A stretch of DNA of 64,000 nt from Myxocyprinus asiaticus (Eukaryota; Chordata; Actinopteri; Cypriniformes; Catostomidae), in contig NC_059358.1 of NCBI RefSeq assembly GCF_019703515.2, positions 46,510,594 through 46,574,593 of the forward strand, in the 5' to 3' direction. Positions 34,132 to 44,910 of this stretch are shown here, one piece after another. The notes below the pieces were generated by a model, which searched no databases, had not been told where the DNA came from, and saw nothing but the letters and a program-made list of their open reading frames with translations. Both the position numbers and the translations under genes were made by a program. The number at the start of each line of letters is the position of its first letter. Within the stretch, counting starts at the first letter, position 1.

Positions 34132-35060
34132 AGGGTAGCATTGTTCAGAGGCACTCAGCTTCCTACTTGCATATACAACAGGCTGGAGTCAATCAGAATG
34201 TTCCTGATTATAGGAGAGCACCTAGGCCACTCAAACTGGCCTCTACATGGAGGGCATAAGGCTTGGCTGGGTCAGCGATGAGTTAGGCAGTAGATTTTTT
34301 TTGAAAGCCTCTGTGCATGCTTTGTCCCATCGATCGCCGAATGGTTCCATCTCTTTGTAGTATTTCTTTCTTGTCAACTTGCTGCTTCTTTTTGCAGGTG
34401 GATAGCCTTTTGTGAGCTCAGTCAGTGGTCTTACAATGGTGGAGTAACCCACAAAACCCAAGGAATGACCGCAAGGATTTCAAGTCTGTAGGCACTTTCT
34501 AGTGAGTTACAGCCGCTACTTTCTCAGGGTCTGGGGCTATACAAGCAGAGGAAACAATTTGACCCACAAATTTGACTTGTGGCTGGCAGAACTGGCATTT
34601 GTCAATGGATACCTTCAGCCCACATTCCTCTAGTCAGTCGAGATCTTTCAGCAGTCGCTCCTTATATTCTTCGAGGGTGCGGCCGAACACAATGAGATCA
34701 TCCAGGTAAACAATTACTTGTAGGAGATGCATATCACAGACTACTCTCTCCATAAGCCTCTGAAACGTTGCAGGAGCCCCAGTGATTCCCTGTGGCATAC
34801 GCTCAAACTGATAGAATCCCAGAGGACAGATAAAGGCAGTTTTCTCTTTGTCCTCCTCCAACATAGCTATCTGATAGTAGCCACTGCTACAAAGATCCAA
34901 GACTGAGAACCACTTGCTTTCAGACAAGCAGTCCATGGCATCATCATTCCGTGGGGTGGTGTACTGATCAGGAATGGTGCGGCTGTTTAAGGTATGATAA
35001 TCAATGCACATCCATACAGCTCCACACTTTTTCCAAGCTATCATGATGGGTGATGTGAAA
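34125..35060 (-). pseudogene. Gypsy element 2 reverse transcriptase and RNase H
   Basis: 35044-34634 encodes the RT palm: KCGAVWMCIDYHTLN, FSVLDLCSSGYYQIAM (motif A), GFYQFERMPQGITGAPATFQ (motif B) and IVYLDDLIVFG (YLDD, motif C intact). A stop near 34634 is followed by 34461-34243 (STIVRPLTELTKG, AFKKNLL), the connection. After another break come RNase H remnants (HVEASLSGLGALLYN, then VVYASRKLSASEQCYPVHQL, about 34220-34115). The expected catalytic Asp of the RNase H reads HVEAS, so it may be changed. The frame is lost at the LINE junction. Confidence 0.83.
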
Positions 35061-35247
35061 AGGCTTCTTTATTCTTTAATGATGCCGGCCACTAGGAGGT
35101 CTTTTAGGTGGCGTCGGACATCATCAATATTGGCAAGTGCAATGCACCGAGAGCGTTCCCTGAAAGGTCGGGAATCACTTAGTCTGATGTGATGTTCAAC
35201 ACCTTTTGCTAGGCCTACATCCCACTCCTCAAGTGAGAATACTTTAC

Positions 35248-35604
35248 TTAATTCAGATAATTGGTATTGGTGAAGTCAAACAACTCGTGATTGATCAGCT
35301 TTTTAGAGGACCGGACTCCTTGTGCCAAAGTAACGGTGTCAGTAGGGAACACATGGGCAATTACCATCCCAGCAGGAATGGAGATGTCTTTGCACATCTC
35401 ATTGTGGATCAAAATTCTGAAATTATTCACTTCCACAGCTGAAGAAGGCAGTACCACCGGGGGAATGAACAGTCCAGCGGGAAGTAAGTCAGCCAACAGG
35501 GTTTCAACTACAAAGATATCATTCCTCAGTGGCTTTTCAGATTCCACTTTGCAGACAGCATTCCACTCCCCCCTTGAAGGGACATTAAAAGTTCCTGGGC
35601 CCAC
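35248..35604 (-). pseudogene. Gypsy element 2 protease-RT linker
   Basis: A 118-codon frame with FVVETLLADLLPAGLFIPPV and FRILIHNEMCKDISIPAGMV, a beta-rich segment found between protease and RT in this type of fish Gypsy Pol. No catalytic residues. It is separated by stops from the protease upstream and the RT downstream. Confidence 0.6.
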
Positions 35605-35810
35605 CCACTTGACTTTTCCCTCAGGTCAGTCAGGGACAGGTTTTCTACAGCTCTGAGGTGGACGGAGTGCTGGATGTGTCTGAAGTCTTAGGGTGTGGGC
35701 AATATTTGTCACACCAGTGTCCCCGCTAAGAGCTGACAGACATTGGAAGAAACTGGCATTTGTTCCGATTATTACTGGAACCTGTTGAGGGCCTTGAGGT
35801 TCAGGACAGA

Positions 35811-36407
35811 CTAAAGTGAGGATTGAGATGGTCTCTTCCACACCAGTGAGGGAAACAGGGAATGTGACATCAACAACAATGTATACTTTGTAGGGATAAC
35901 TGGACGAGCTAAGGCCCCAAATGGATAACCCAGCAAGTGATGGATGGGAACATCTGGAAGGTTTTTGGAATACCAGGTATTGAAAACTGTAGTTACTTGG
36001 GACCCACTGTCCAACAGAGCATGACATGGATTTCCATTAATCTTTACTGCAACAGTTGAGGCGGGCCCCACCATTCCCTTGGGTAGACTGCTTTGCTCAT
36101 AGGTGTGGATATGGCTGTTTTTGGAAAAACAGGCCTGGTCTCCAGAATGGCTGTTGTTGTTAGAATCATTCCTAGGCCCCTTAGTCTTCCTTAAAGAGCA
36201 AACTAGCTTATGGATCACTTGAGTGGGGTTCTCAGGTGCTTGACACTTTGTAGCAATGTGTCTGTCTTCTGTACATCGATAACAGAAGTAATCTTCTTTG
36301 TTTTTGACAGGCTTGTATCTTGGTGGACCTGGAGAAGGCTGTGGTGGTAACTGGGCATGATGTGGTGATTGTGCATGACTCACTGGATTACTGTGACCAA
36401 CAATCAT
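35811..36407 (-). pseudogene. Gypsy element 2 zinc knuckle and aspartic protease
   Basis: Contains a nucleocapsid-type CCHC knuckle CYRCTEDRHIATKC (C-x2-C-x4-H-x4-C, complete) at residues 42-55. An aspartic protease follows, with ALLDSGSQVTTVF (D-S-G active site) near residue 130 and VPIHHLLGYPFGA after it. The knuckle would bind element RNA and the protease would process the polyprotein. The frame runs 198 codons before breaking. Confidence 0.8.
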
Positions 36408-36699
36408 GACAGCTAGCTGTTGTTGTAAATGCTGTACTCATTTCTTCAATGCCTGTACTTCTGAATCATTTTTAGTCTCTTGCTTGTCTGTGATGCTTGT
36501 CTTACTTAGCTTTGTCTTGGGTTCTAGCATCATCGATGAAGCAGACAGAGTGGTTGACATTCCCCTCTTAGTTGGGACCTCAGTTCCTGAATTTCAGCTT
36601 TGAGCTCCCTCATAAAAATTGGACTGATCTTTTCTTCCTCCAGAAGGTGTATGGGCTTTGTGGTGGCATTGATTTTGTACCGGGCTGCTTCGTTCTCTT

Positions 36700-37580
36700 C
36701 AGCTTCACGTATTTAATTTAGAAGGCACTGGAAAGTTGGTGGGTGTTCTTTTCTCTCTCTTAACCTCAGCTGTAGAAGCATCATGTCAGACTCAACGGCC
36801 CCTCTGATCAATAGTTCCACTCTCACCTTGTCAATGCTTAACAGTGACAAACCACCTTTTTGAATGACTCTGGTCAGTGATTTTGCCATCCTTCTCAGGA
36901 AATCAGATAAAGACTCTCCGGGACACTGGTGAAGAAGCCAGAAAGCAAAGTACAAATCTTCCTCAGACTCAGAGGATCCAAAAGTACTTTCTAGAGCTTC
37001 AAGGTATTGCAGGGAGCTATCGTCAGGGCTGGAAAATCAAACAGCTTTAATGATTTCCAGAGCAGGTCCTTTCAAACTTTCCAAAATTCTTCTCCGTTTT
37101 ACTTTCTCAGAGCACTCACATTCAGTTATCATCAGTTTGGCTTGTTCGATCCAATCGGGTTTTACCATCTTCTCTAGGATCTCCCCACAGCATGAATGAT
37201 TGACTCTGGGATTGGGATTGGAACTAAGAGGAGAGAACATAGTTTGTACATCAGTCATGGACTTGCCTTCATTCATAAGAAACTTGGAGAGCTTGTCTGC
37301 AAATTCTTCAGAGGCTGCATGTGTTAAGTCACTTCCAGTGGCAACAATTATATTCCAGGTCTCCTCATCATCAGCGGGCAGCAGTTCATAAGGGCTGCAT
37401 GTGGGGTCAATGACCTCTCGACACTCACACAACTCTAGAAGAGTACTTGGGGCGGGACCATGCCTTGTATCTCAAATACGCACTCTTCCAAAGGTTTTCA
37501 CCATTTGTGTGACTTCTTCAATGCGTGCCATATCTGTATTTGCCAGTACTCCAGTCAGCAACACTGCATGCGTCTCGTCA
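36700..37580 (-). pseudogene. Gypsy element 2 gag, PNMA-like
   Basis: 37575-37037 encodes EAGIDETHAVLLTGV, then, after a TGA near 37470, a 131-codon frame with DPTCSPYELLPADDEETWN, FADKLSKFLMNEG and RRRILESLKGPALEIIKAV. 36955-36713 continues with FAFWLLHQCPGESLSDFLRR, KVRVELLIRGAVESDMMLLQ and LRERKEHPPTFQCLL. This is the capsid fold segment shared with paraneoplastic Ma antigen (PNMA) proteins, which are domesticated Gypsy Gags (family knowledge). Here it lies in an ordinary decayed retroelement, not in a domesticated gene. Confidence 0.75.
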
Positions 37581-37584
37581 ATCC

Positions 37585-38112
37585 CTGCCTCTCAAATCAA
37601 ATCACTTTTATTGTCACACAGCCATATACACAAGTGCAATGGTGTGTGAAATTCTTGGGTGCAGTTCCGAGCAAAATAGCAGTCGTGACAGTGATGAGAC
37701 ATATACCAATTTACAATAAACATCAGATTAACACAACACAATTTAAAGTCTAATATACACATAATTACACACAACACAATATACAATAATAACATACACT
37801 GTACAGTATACAATACACACAATATAGATACACATTATTCAATAAAAAAAAGTATATATAGTATATATAGAATGTACAGTAGGTTGTATTGTACTGTATT
37901 GACATTCAGGCTGTCAGTTGATAGTAAGTTGTTAAGAGAGAATATATTATAATAATAATATAATTTATGACAGTCCGGTGTGAGATATAAGAGTAAGAGT
38001 AATAAAGTGCAGTGCTGATGTATTTTGATCGTGGGAGATCAAGAGTTCAAAAGTCTGATTGCTTGGGGCAAGAAGCTGTCATGAAGTCAGCTGGTGCGGG
38101 TCCTGATACCAG
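37585..38112 (-). mobile_element. Rex1-like LINE 3' end inserted in Gypsy element 2
   Basis: The minus strand has the last coding residues (RTRTSRLHDSFFPQAIRLLN-like, about 38030-38110), the same UTR as the fragment at 33470-33583, and a full 3' end: gtgtgacaataaaagtg near 37605, then a gatttgattt tail. It is extremely 5'-truncated, as is common for LINEs. It interrupts the beginning of the PNMA-like gag. The target duplication is not evident. Confidence 0.78.
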
Positions 38113-38382
38113 CTGGTAAGCTCAGCTTGAAGGAGAGGGTTACTTCTGAAAGACATGCTTCAACAATAGGGAGGTAAGGGTCAGTTTTCTTCTCAAGCAT
38201 TAATTTAGCTGGTATTGATGTGGGTTTTTTTTTTTCTTCTTTTAGGTACCAGAGAGGGGAAGATATCTCGGATGAGCCCTCACTTTGTATAGCGCCCCCT
38301 GCCCTCTTAGGTGTGCCTGACCTGAGCTCTTAAGGGTGGAGCACCGGGTTCAATTACTTGGTGTCTCCCAACTATATTTATT

Positions 38383-38399
38383 GCCCTACTCTGATACCA
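38383..38399 (-). promoter_or_regulatory. Candidate primer-binding site of Gypsy element 2
   Basis: The minus strand reads tggtatcagagtagggc, whose first 11 bases match the initiator-methionine-tRNA primer site used by many Gypsy elements (tggtatcagag). It lies upstream of gag in the correct orientation. Confidence 0.6.
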
Positions 38400-39700
38400 C
38401 TACTATTATATTCCCATAGAAATAAAGAAAATAGCAAAGACTTATTTAGAAAAAAACAATAATCCAAAGGATTTATTTAGAATAAAAGAATAGGGAAGAT
38501 ATAGATAATAAGGCAGTAAATGTATATATAAAATGTATAAACAATTACCCTCAATGGGTTCATATACAAATCACGAGTGTTGTGTCCCCAGTAAAATTAG
38601 AGGTATTTCAAGACTTACACTATCATTGAATACATAGCAGTATCGAATACTTTCACTTCAAAAATGGAAATTTCACAGAAAAACTCTTCAACTGTATAAA
38701 AGTGTTATAAACACTCTGAAAACATGGCTATTCCCTTACAAATAAGAGAATGTTATATAGTGCAACACACTTTACAGTATGAAACAATGTTTAACAGCAA
38801 ACTCACTGTGTTGTTGCTTGGGTGCGTAGGGGCCTCAGAAACTGTAAACTGGCCTCTTCACTCGAATGAGCCAAATAAAACTATGCTAAATGTACCTTGA
38901 TTCTCTTAATCAGCACTTATGATCCATCGGTGCTCTGGAGCGCGGTCCTCCACTAATTACGTCCCTCCCCCGTTGCCGGAGGAACACCCAGCGCTCACAG
39001 TGACTGGGTGTGCTGTCTGGTGGCATCACATCACTCTCCCATGCTGCCAGAGGACCTTTGAGCACTTCAGGTGCCTCAAAAGGGCTATCTGGTGTCGGTG
39101 CTAGTATCTCCCCGTGTCCCACGAAGAGCAATAAGTAGTGCCACACAAGCACTAACAGATTTCAACAGTTATAGGTTTAACAGCTCACAACAGTCCATTA
39201 ATAAGCAGTAAACATGCTTGCTGAATGTTAATACATAACACCGGTTAACTCTAACACAGAAACAAAATATAAACACTTTTGATACAAAATAAATCGATCT
39301 AACTTGCTGTTAGCAGTTAATAACCTGTTTCCATCTCAGACCGAGTGCTTCTGCCTCTCGTTTTTCTCTCTTGCTCGCAATGCTCTCGATTTGACTGACT
39401 CTTCCACTCCCAATAACAATACACATATCTATGTGTGGGCGGGTCTGTGTCATTAGACATCCAATAAAATAAAAGACAACCAAACCTGATAGCAAAACCC
39501 CATTTTTCCTAAGTGCAAATAAACCAAACTTTTGCGTTTGCGAGGGGTTTCTTAAAGGGCACATTTTAATTGCAGACCATTTCAATTATATGGACTTTTA
39601 CGACCCAGAAAACATATTTAAAGAAACGTGTTCCTAAAGCACTCCCCTCACTAAAAAGCCTACTGTGCTATAGACTAAAAAGAGGATAAGGGAACTATTC
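38400..39700 (-). other. Probable 5' LTR region of Gypsy element 2
   Basis: This stretch lies directly upstream of the primer site on the minus strand, where a 5' LTR is expected. The 3' LTR is missing, so limits cannot be defined by comparison. Short frames here have no known domain. Confidence 0.35.
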
Positions 39701-40267
39701 TCAAAATGTAAACTCAACTAACTGTTTTCCTGCTATTCTGAAAATTCCATTTTTTACCATGTGTTGTACACTGGAGCCATTTTTTGTTCTTCAGTTGAAG
39801 CTGCCTCTATAACCTAAACTAAAATGGCAAAATTATTCCACAAATCTAACAAATTAACATAATGGGAATGACGGAGTTGACATGTTGAAGCTGTGACCGC
39901 AGAGACCTAAACAATGTTTGATAAAATATAAAAAGAAAACTTACCAGACCACGTGTCCTACTGTTGCATCCACCATGAGCAGGAAGTGGGAAAGTGGTAC
40001 TCAGAATTTGTATATATAACTTTGTTTGGCAGTTTAAAATTGTGACCTCTTGCCGTGGATAACTTAAATGTGCTTCCAAGTATAGATCATGTATTTAAAT
40101 ATATATGTATAATGAAATTATTTAAAAAAATATCTGTATTCAATGCCCTGAGAATACACATTTCCTTTAGATTTAACCTTTTCGATATTTTCATTATTAT
40201 GAATTTCTTGATTTTTAACATAAAGAGGACATTTGTATGTAGGCCATATTTTGTCCTTTATCTCAAT
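39701..40267. other. Spacer, nothing recognised
   Basis: AT-rich, with no feature that I can support. Confidence 0.4.
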
Positions 40268-41138
40268 AATCAGTGAGCTAATAAAATAAACTCAAATCAG
40301 TGTTTCATGGGCATTTATTTATTTGGCAAGTAGTCTTGTAATAAGCTGTATAATAAGAAGTCAGACATTCATTAAATACAAAATAAACACCAACAGAACT
40401 CCAACGCAAACCAGAGATGGATGTTGTCATGTTTAAATGTGTTTTTGTTCATGTTTTGATTTCATGTCTTTTATATTGAAAGTTTAGTTGCCATGTTTCC
40501 TGTTCCTGTCATGTGATAACTTGTTTTCCTCCATGTTCATGTGTCTTGTTCTCATTGGTTTATTGTCTTGTTAACTCGTTATCAGTCTTGTCGTGTCATT
40601 GGTTCATATTTTAGTATCTTGTTATCATGTTCATTAGTTTAGTCTCATCATTGGTTGTCTGTCATGTGGTTAACCATGTCCATGTATTTAAGCCTTCATG
40701 TTTGCCATTGCCTTTTGCAAAGTATTGTTTTGATGTAACATTGTCAAGTCATGTCATGTTGTTTATGTTTGATTTGTTTTGGATTCACATGTTTGGATAC
40801 CAGCCCTTTGTAAATAAAACTGCACTTGGGTTCTCACATCATCATTGTCTTCGTCTTGTTCTTGTTTGCCTGTCCTGCCTACCTACACATTACAGATGTC
40901 AGCTGTTTAGCAGTTTATTTCTTCACATAATTACACAATTTCAGTGCAAATCAATGTTTCATGTGCATTTATTTATTTGGTTAGTAGCCCTTTAATAAGT
41001 GGGATAATGTACAGTCAGCCAGTTTTAAGCTCAAAATAAACCCCTTCAAGGTAATACTAGAGTCTCCACTTCGTATCGGGATCCTGATCACCCTGTCAGG
41101 GTTTGTGCGATAACAACCAGCTGACTGTACATTATCCC
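40268..41138. mobile_element. Foldback MITE-containing repeat, two partial units
   Basis: A phrase gcatttatttatttgg occurs twice (about 40310 and 40965), each followed by a diverged copy of the same sequence (tagtcttgtaataag / tagccctttaataag). The second runs into a complete palindrome at 41001-41138: gggataatgtacagtcagcc at one end, ctgactgtacattatccc at the other, and aaccccttcaaggt mirrored by ccctgtcagggtt inside. The first unit is interrupted by a solo LTR. Non-coding. Confidence 0.65.
40425..40894. mobile_element. Solo LTR, 470 bp, with GATGT target duplication
   Basis: Starts TGTCATGTTTAAATG and ends ACACATTACA. The identical 5-bp word GATGT flanks both sides (40420-40424 and 40895-40899). 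It contains a TATA-like gtatttaagcc (40684) and aataaaactg (about 40813), the usual promoter and poly(A) signals of an LTR. There are no adjoining retroelement genes. The frame 40627-40995 is an artefact of this LTR. Confidence 0.85.
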
Positions 41139-41666
41139 TCACGTATTTTAGGTTGGGAATTATTTTTAAGGCAGCTGAGTCCTTAAACAGTGCAATATAG
41201 TTTTAACTATGCAACTTTTGCTAATTTCTAAAGTTACTTTTGAAAACAGAATGACAGTGTGTGTTATATAAAACATTGTTTTGATCGGTATGTGAACAGC
41301 TGCATACAAAGAAATCACCATCAGTTCTTGAAAATCAGTCTGCTAGCATATCCCATTCTAAAGGAAGCCAGACATGCCAAGCGTTTCATGGAGAGAAAGT
41401 TCTGGAACATCAACCCACTGATTCTGAAAAAAACAAAACAAACACAAACAGCTGTCAGATAAAATACCCACTGCCTTTGATCTCAAAAGCACATCACTTC
41501 TGGGATACACAAGGTATATTGCAGAAAACACCCTTAGAACAACAAAAGAAGTTGCATGTTGAAAGCGACCAGGCAAATAAGCCCATGCAAAACGTGAAAA
41601 AAAGAGGAATAGGCTGTCAAATCCTCAAAAAGTGCATTTCAATAACTGCGTGATGAGAAATATTGA
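41139..41666. other. Spacer, nothing recognised
   Basis: No coding frame or repeat end recognised. It ends at the GCATG target duplication of the outer LTR element. Confidence 0.4.
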
Positions 41667-41671
41667 GCATG

Positions 41672-41744
41672 TGTAATGATGGCAGAGTGGAGAAAGCAGG
41701 ATCCAATTGCAGTTTTAAATAAAAACTCAGAAAAAACACAAAAC
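41672..41744 (-). repeat. Left LTR of outer element, piece 1
   Basis: Matches 57351-57423 (tgtaatgatggcag, ggatccaattgcag, aaaaactcag). Its last 14-15 bases, gaaaaaacacaaaac, recur at 51695-51709 and form the target duplication of the L1-like insertion. Confidence 0.85.
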
Positions 41745-41879
41745 GAGTTGCGTGGTGCCATGCGAGGGTCAGACGTCTGAATGGTGAGCTCTGCGCACTT
41801 TGCTAGTTGTAATACTTTTTATGTCATAAACCGGTGAGATTCGATACACTCTGATTCTTGACTGTTCTAGGAAGGCAAT

Positions 41880-42720
41880 ATGTCAAAGAATTAAAAATTC
41901 TTGGGCTCTGGAGACATTAAAAGACACTTACGTGCTCAAGCTGATACCCCTGACAGGGCCGCAGACCGGGGACTCAGTTTGGATGGTGCGGTGGAAGAGA
42001 TTCAGCATCAACTGTTAATGCTCTGTTAATACATTTCGTCAATGCTGGCGAAGGTCATTGCTGACTTGGAGGATCTTGCTGTAATACGTCGATCGATCAC
42101 TGCCATGGAGACAAAATTCACTGAGATGGTTACAAGAGTGTCAGATGTTGACACACGGATTGATTATCTGGAGTCATCAGAGAGGGAATTAGCTGCTAAT
42201 TTGCTAGTAACCAAGACTTGGAGCGTTTATGGGAAAAGTTGGAAGACTTAGAGAATCGTAGCCTACAAAACAACGTCTGAATTGTTGGAATTCCTGAAGA
42301 CAAAGAAGGTCAAGATATGGTGAAATTTCTGGATGAGCTCTTCCCGAGTCTGCTCAATATAACAGGCCATAAGCTGGAAATCGAGCGAGCTCACAGAGTT
42401 CCGGCTCGGAGATCCGTGGAAGGAGACAGGCCCCGATCTCTTCTGGCCAAATTTCTGAGATCATCAGATAAAGATCTTGTGTTATGCGAGGCAAAGATTA
42501 AAGGAAGGCTTTCTTGGAAGAACCATAACATTTTCTTGTTCCCAGACTTTGCGAATTTGACGAGAGAAACGTTATCGATTCAAGGAATGCAAGAAACTCT
42601 TACATCAGTGGAAGGTCTCTTTTGCACTGATGTTCTTGGCCAAATTGAGAATAGATACTAAGGATGGCCTCAAAATATTTACATGCCCACAGCAAGTGAT
42701 GTCCTTCATAAAGTCAATGG
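41880..42720 (+). pseudogene. L1-B/C ORF1, RNA-binding chaperone
   Basis: ORF1 proteins trimerise by a coiled coil and bind LINE RNA. The likely start at 41880 is followed by a TAA after four codons, and the same TAA occurs in copy D. Then come 42042-42251 (VIADLEDLAVIRRSITAMET, a heptad-rich coiled coil) and 42317-42661 (VKFLDELFPSLLNITGHKLE, IERAHRVPA, LLAKFLRSSDKDLVLCEAK, NIFLFPDFANLTRETLS), an RNA-recognition-like domain. The C-terminal tail is in another frame (LFPAKLR-like, about 42630-42720). Several frame breaks. Confidence 0.78.
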
Positions 42721-43478
42721 AGTGAGTAGGTCATTGTTTGATACTTTCTATGTAGCCAAGTGGGTCTGAATCACTGAACATTCACAGGAAACTGAGCGCA
42801 GCCTCTATTTATTTTGTGCTGGTTCTGCCTAGTGGCTGGAGTTTGTTTTGTAGGATAGCACTCCTTCAGAACAGTTTGTGGATGAATCTATACATTCTTT
42901 GTGCTTACGCCTCGTGTTGTTTGGAGTTTGTTCTGTCGAATATTTCTTGCAAAACATTGGAGTGATTAGGGCATCTGTTGCACTCATGTAACAGTCAAGT
43001 GGGCCTGACTCAATGAACATTCACTTGACTGTCCGAGGAAACTGGGCACCTTTTTTTTCTTTTTGTGCTAGTTCTGCCTAGTGGCTGGGGTTTGTTTTGT
43101 GGAGGAACACACCTTCGGAGCAGTTATGTGGATGAATCTACACCTTCTTTGTGCTTATGCCTCCTATTGGCTGGAGTTCGTTTTATAGATTATTTTCTGT
43201 TGTGTAATTCTGTCTCACAAAATTTGTATAGAAACACCGGAGTTGACCAATCCGATGGCAAAGTTGTCACGGGAGCTCTCGTAGGCATACATGGACTGTT
43301 TGAGTTTAGAGGGATGGACGCAGCTTGGCACTGTCGTGTACGGGGTTAATGCACACGTTTTTCTTTTTTCTGTTTTTTTCGGGGGGGAGTTTTGGGGTTT
43401 GATTGCTGCACTAATGTTGGAATGTGGTCATTATAATTGTATTTTTGACAGACAATCTATTTTTTCTAATATGTCAAA
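42721..43478 (+). other. L1-B/C inter-ORF spacer with repeated motif
   Basis: The word ggctggagtttgttttgt in variant form occurs at about 42833, 42921, 43083 and 43168. It is preceded by ttctgcctagt or tgcttacgcctc/tgcttatgcctc, as in copy A. No reading frame of note. Confidence 0.65.
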
Positions 43479-43893
43479 ATGTCAAACGTTAATACGAGTG
43501 GATTGTCTCTCTCCACATGGAATGTGAATGGGTTGGGGCACCCAATAAAAAGAAGGAAGGTTATTTATTTTCTTAAACATAAGAAATATGATATTGTGTT
43601 TCTTCAAGAAACACATCTTTCCCCGCAGGAAGCTGAAAAATTTGGGAAGATATGGGGTGGACATGTTTTCTTTAGTGCTGGCTCAAGTAAGAGCAGGGGA
43701 GTCATTACATAGATAAGTAAACATCGACAATTCAAATGTCTCAAATAGATTAAAGATAAATTAGGAAGTGTCATTATTGTTTTAGCAGAAATTCAGGGGC
43801 AAAGGTTGATTTTGGCAAATATTTACGTACCTAACGGTGATGATCAGGGATTTTTTAAAGATCTTGAAGGGATGTTGCAAGCCGCTGGCTACC
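43479..43893 (+). pseudogene. L1-B/C ORF2 endonuclease, first half
   Basis: The ATG at 43479 begins MSNVNTSGLSLSTWNVNGLG and includes YDIVFLQETHLSPQEAEKF and GHVFFSAGSSKSRGVIT before a TAG at 43710. The sequence continues in frame with LANIYVPN-like codons to 43890. The APE motifs (WNVNG, QET) are intact in this part. The Gypsy insertion interrupts it at 43894. Confidence 0.8.
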
Positions 43894-44057
43894 TGTAACA
43901 TCCGAGGTTGTTACCCCTCCTACCAACCACCAGAGGGAGCCCTCTTCTGAATACTAACTCTGTACTGTTTCTTCATTGGTTACTTCCTGTCTGAACTATA
44001 TAAATACCATGCTGTTTCCACTGTCACGTTGCGAAGTATTGCCAGCCGCATTCGCAC
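43894..44057 (+). repeat. Gypsy element 3 5' LTR remnant
   Basis: LTR start TGTAACATCC with a tatataaata TATA-like box (about 44000). The LTR passes directly into gag codons, so the LTR 3' part, primer site and leader are deleted. Confidence 0.65.
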
Positions 44058-44910
44058 ACGAGTGCGCGGTATTAAGGGGTTACCAAGACAAGCTGAACAA
44101 ACTACGAGCTGCCAACGAATGTTTGACACAATACATTCACTCACTGCCAGCTCCCCATGCTAACCCAGTAAGCTTTGCTCTCCCTGATAAGGTTGATGGT
44201 TCTGCTGAAAAATGCTGGGGTTTTTTATGACAGTGTAAGGTATTTTTTCTAAATCAGCCTGAATCATTTGATCAAGATGCCAGGAAATGTTTTTTTTATG
44301 TCACGGCTTACTGGCAAAGCTCTCGATCTGGCCGCCGCTTTTTGGGATAAAGATACTCAAATCCAGGTTTCATTTGATTACTTCGTTCAACAAATCCATG
44401 AAATCTTCGAAAATCCAGTGGGTGGTCAAGATATCTCTGTTCAGCTACTTCATCTACGCCAGGGTCATCGATCAGCAGCAGATTATGCAGTTCTGTTCAG
44501 GACACTAGCGGCTCAGAGTGGGTGGAATGATGTCGCTCTGAAGACTGTTTTCCACGAGGGGCTTAACCTGAAACTCAGGATGGAACTAACCTGCAAGGGT
44601 GAAGGTATGAATCTTTCTGAATATATCACTATGGCCTTCAAGATTGATAACCTGCTTCAGAATGCTTCACGGCCTCAGTTATGTTTCACCCCGGATTCTA
44701 CAGGCTCAGACATCCACTGTATCACCTGAACCCATGCATGTTGCTCACACTCGTGTTTCCATGGAGGAATGCCAACGACGATGCAATGAAAACCTTTGCT
44801 TTTGCTGTGGTTCACCAAGTCATCTCATTGCTGCATGCCCACATAAGAAATCAAGGTTCCCTGAGTCAAGGCAGCACATGAGTACTATGAACATTAAATC
44901 ACCCATCTAA
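44058..44910 (+). pseudogene. Gypsy element 3 gag
   Basis: Gag pieces in transcription order: [20 protein letters not shown] (coiled coil-like), [20 protein letters not shown], a TGA at about 44228, then after a slip in a T-run near 44290 a 153-codon frame (44268-44729). That frame has SRLTGKALDLAAAFWD, FDYFVQQIHEIFENPVGG, LHLRQGHRSAADYAVLFRTL and GLNLKLRMELTCK, the capsid of the Gypsy Retrotrans_gag family. A zinc knuckle CFCCGSPSHLIAAC (C-x2-C-x4-H-x4-C) lies in another frame at about 44800. Confidence 0.82.

Larger units (their letters stand above)
34120..38400 (-). mobile_element. Ty3/Gypsy element 2 with PNMA-like gag
   Basis: On the minus strand the order is primer site (38383-38399), gag (37580 to 36700), zinc knuckle and protease (36407-35811), linker (35604-35248), RT (35060-34634), then RT connection and RNase H (to 34125). 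The integrase and 3' LTR are missing, replaced by a Rex1-like LINE fragment. Another LINE fragment (37585-38112) interrupts the start of gag. Confidence 0.82.

Noticed and set aside
40627..40995. 122-codon frame rich in Phe, Leu and His
   Set aside because: Spans the end of a solo LTR and its flank; composition reflects repeated tcatgtt words.
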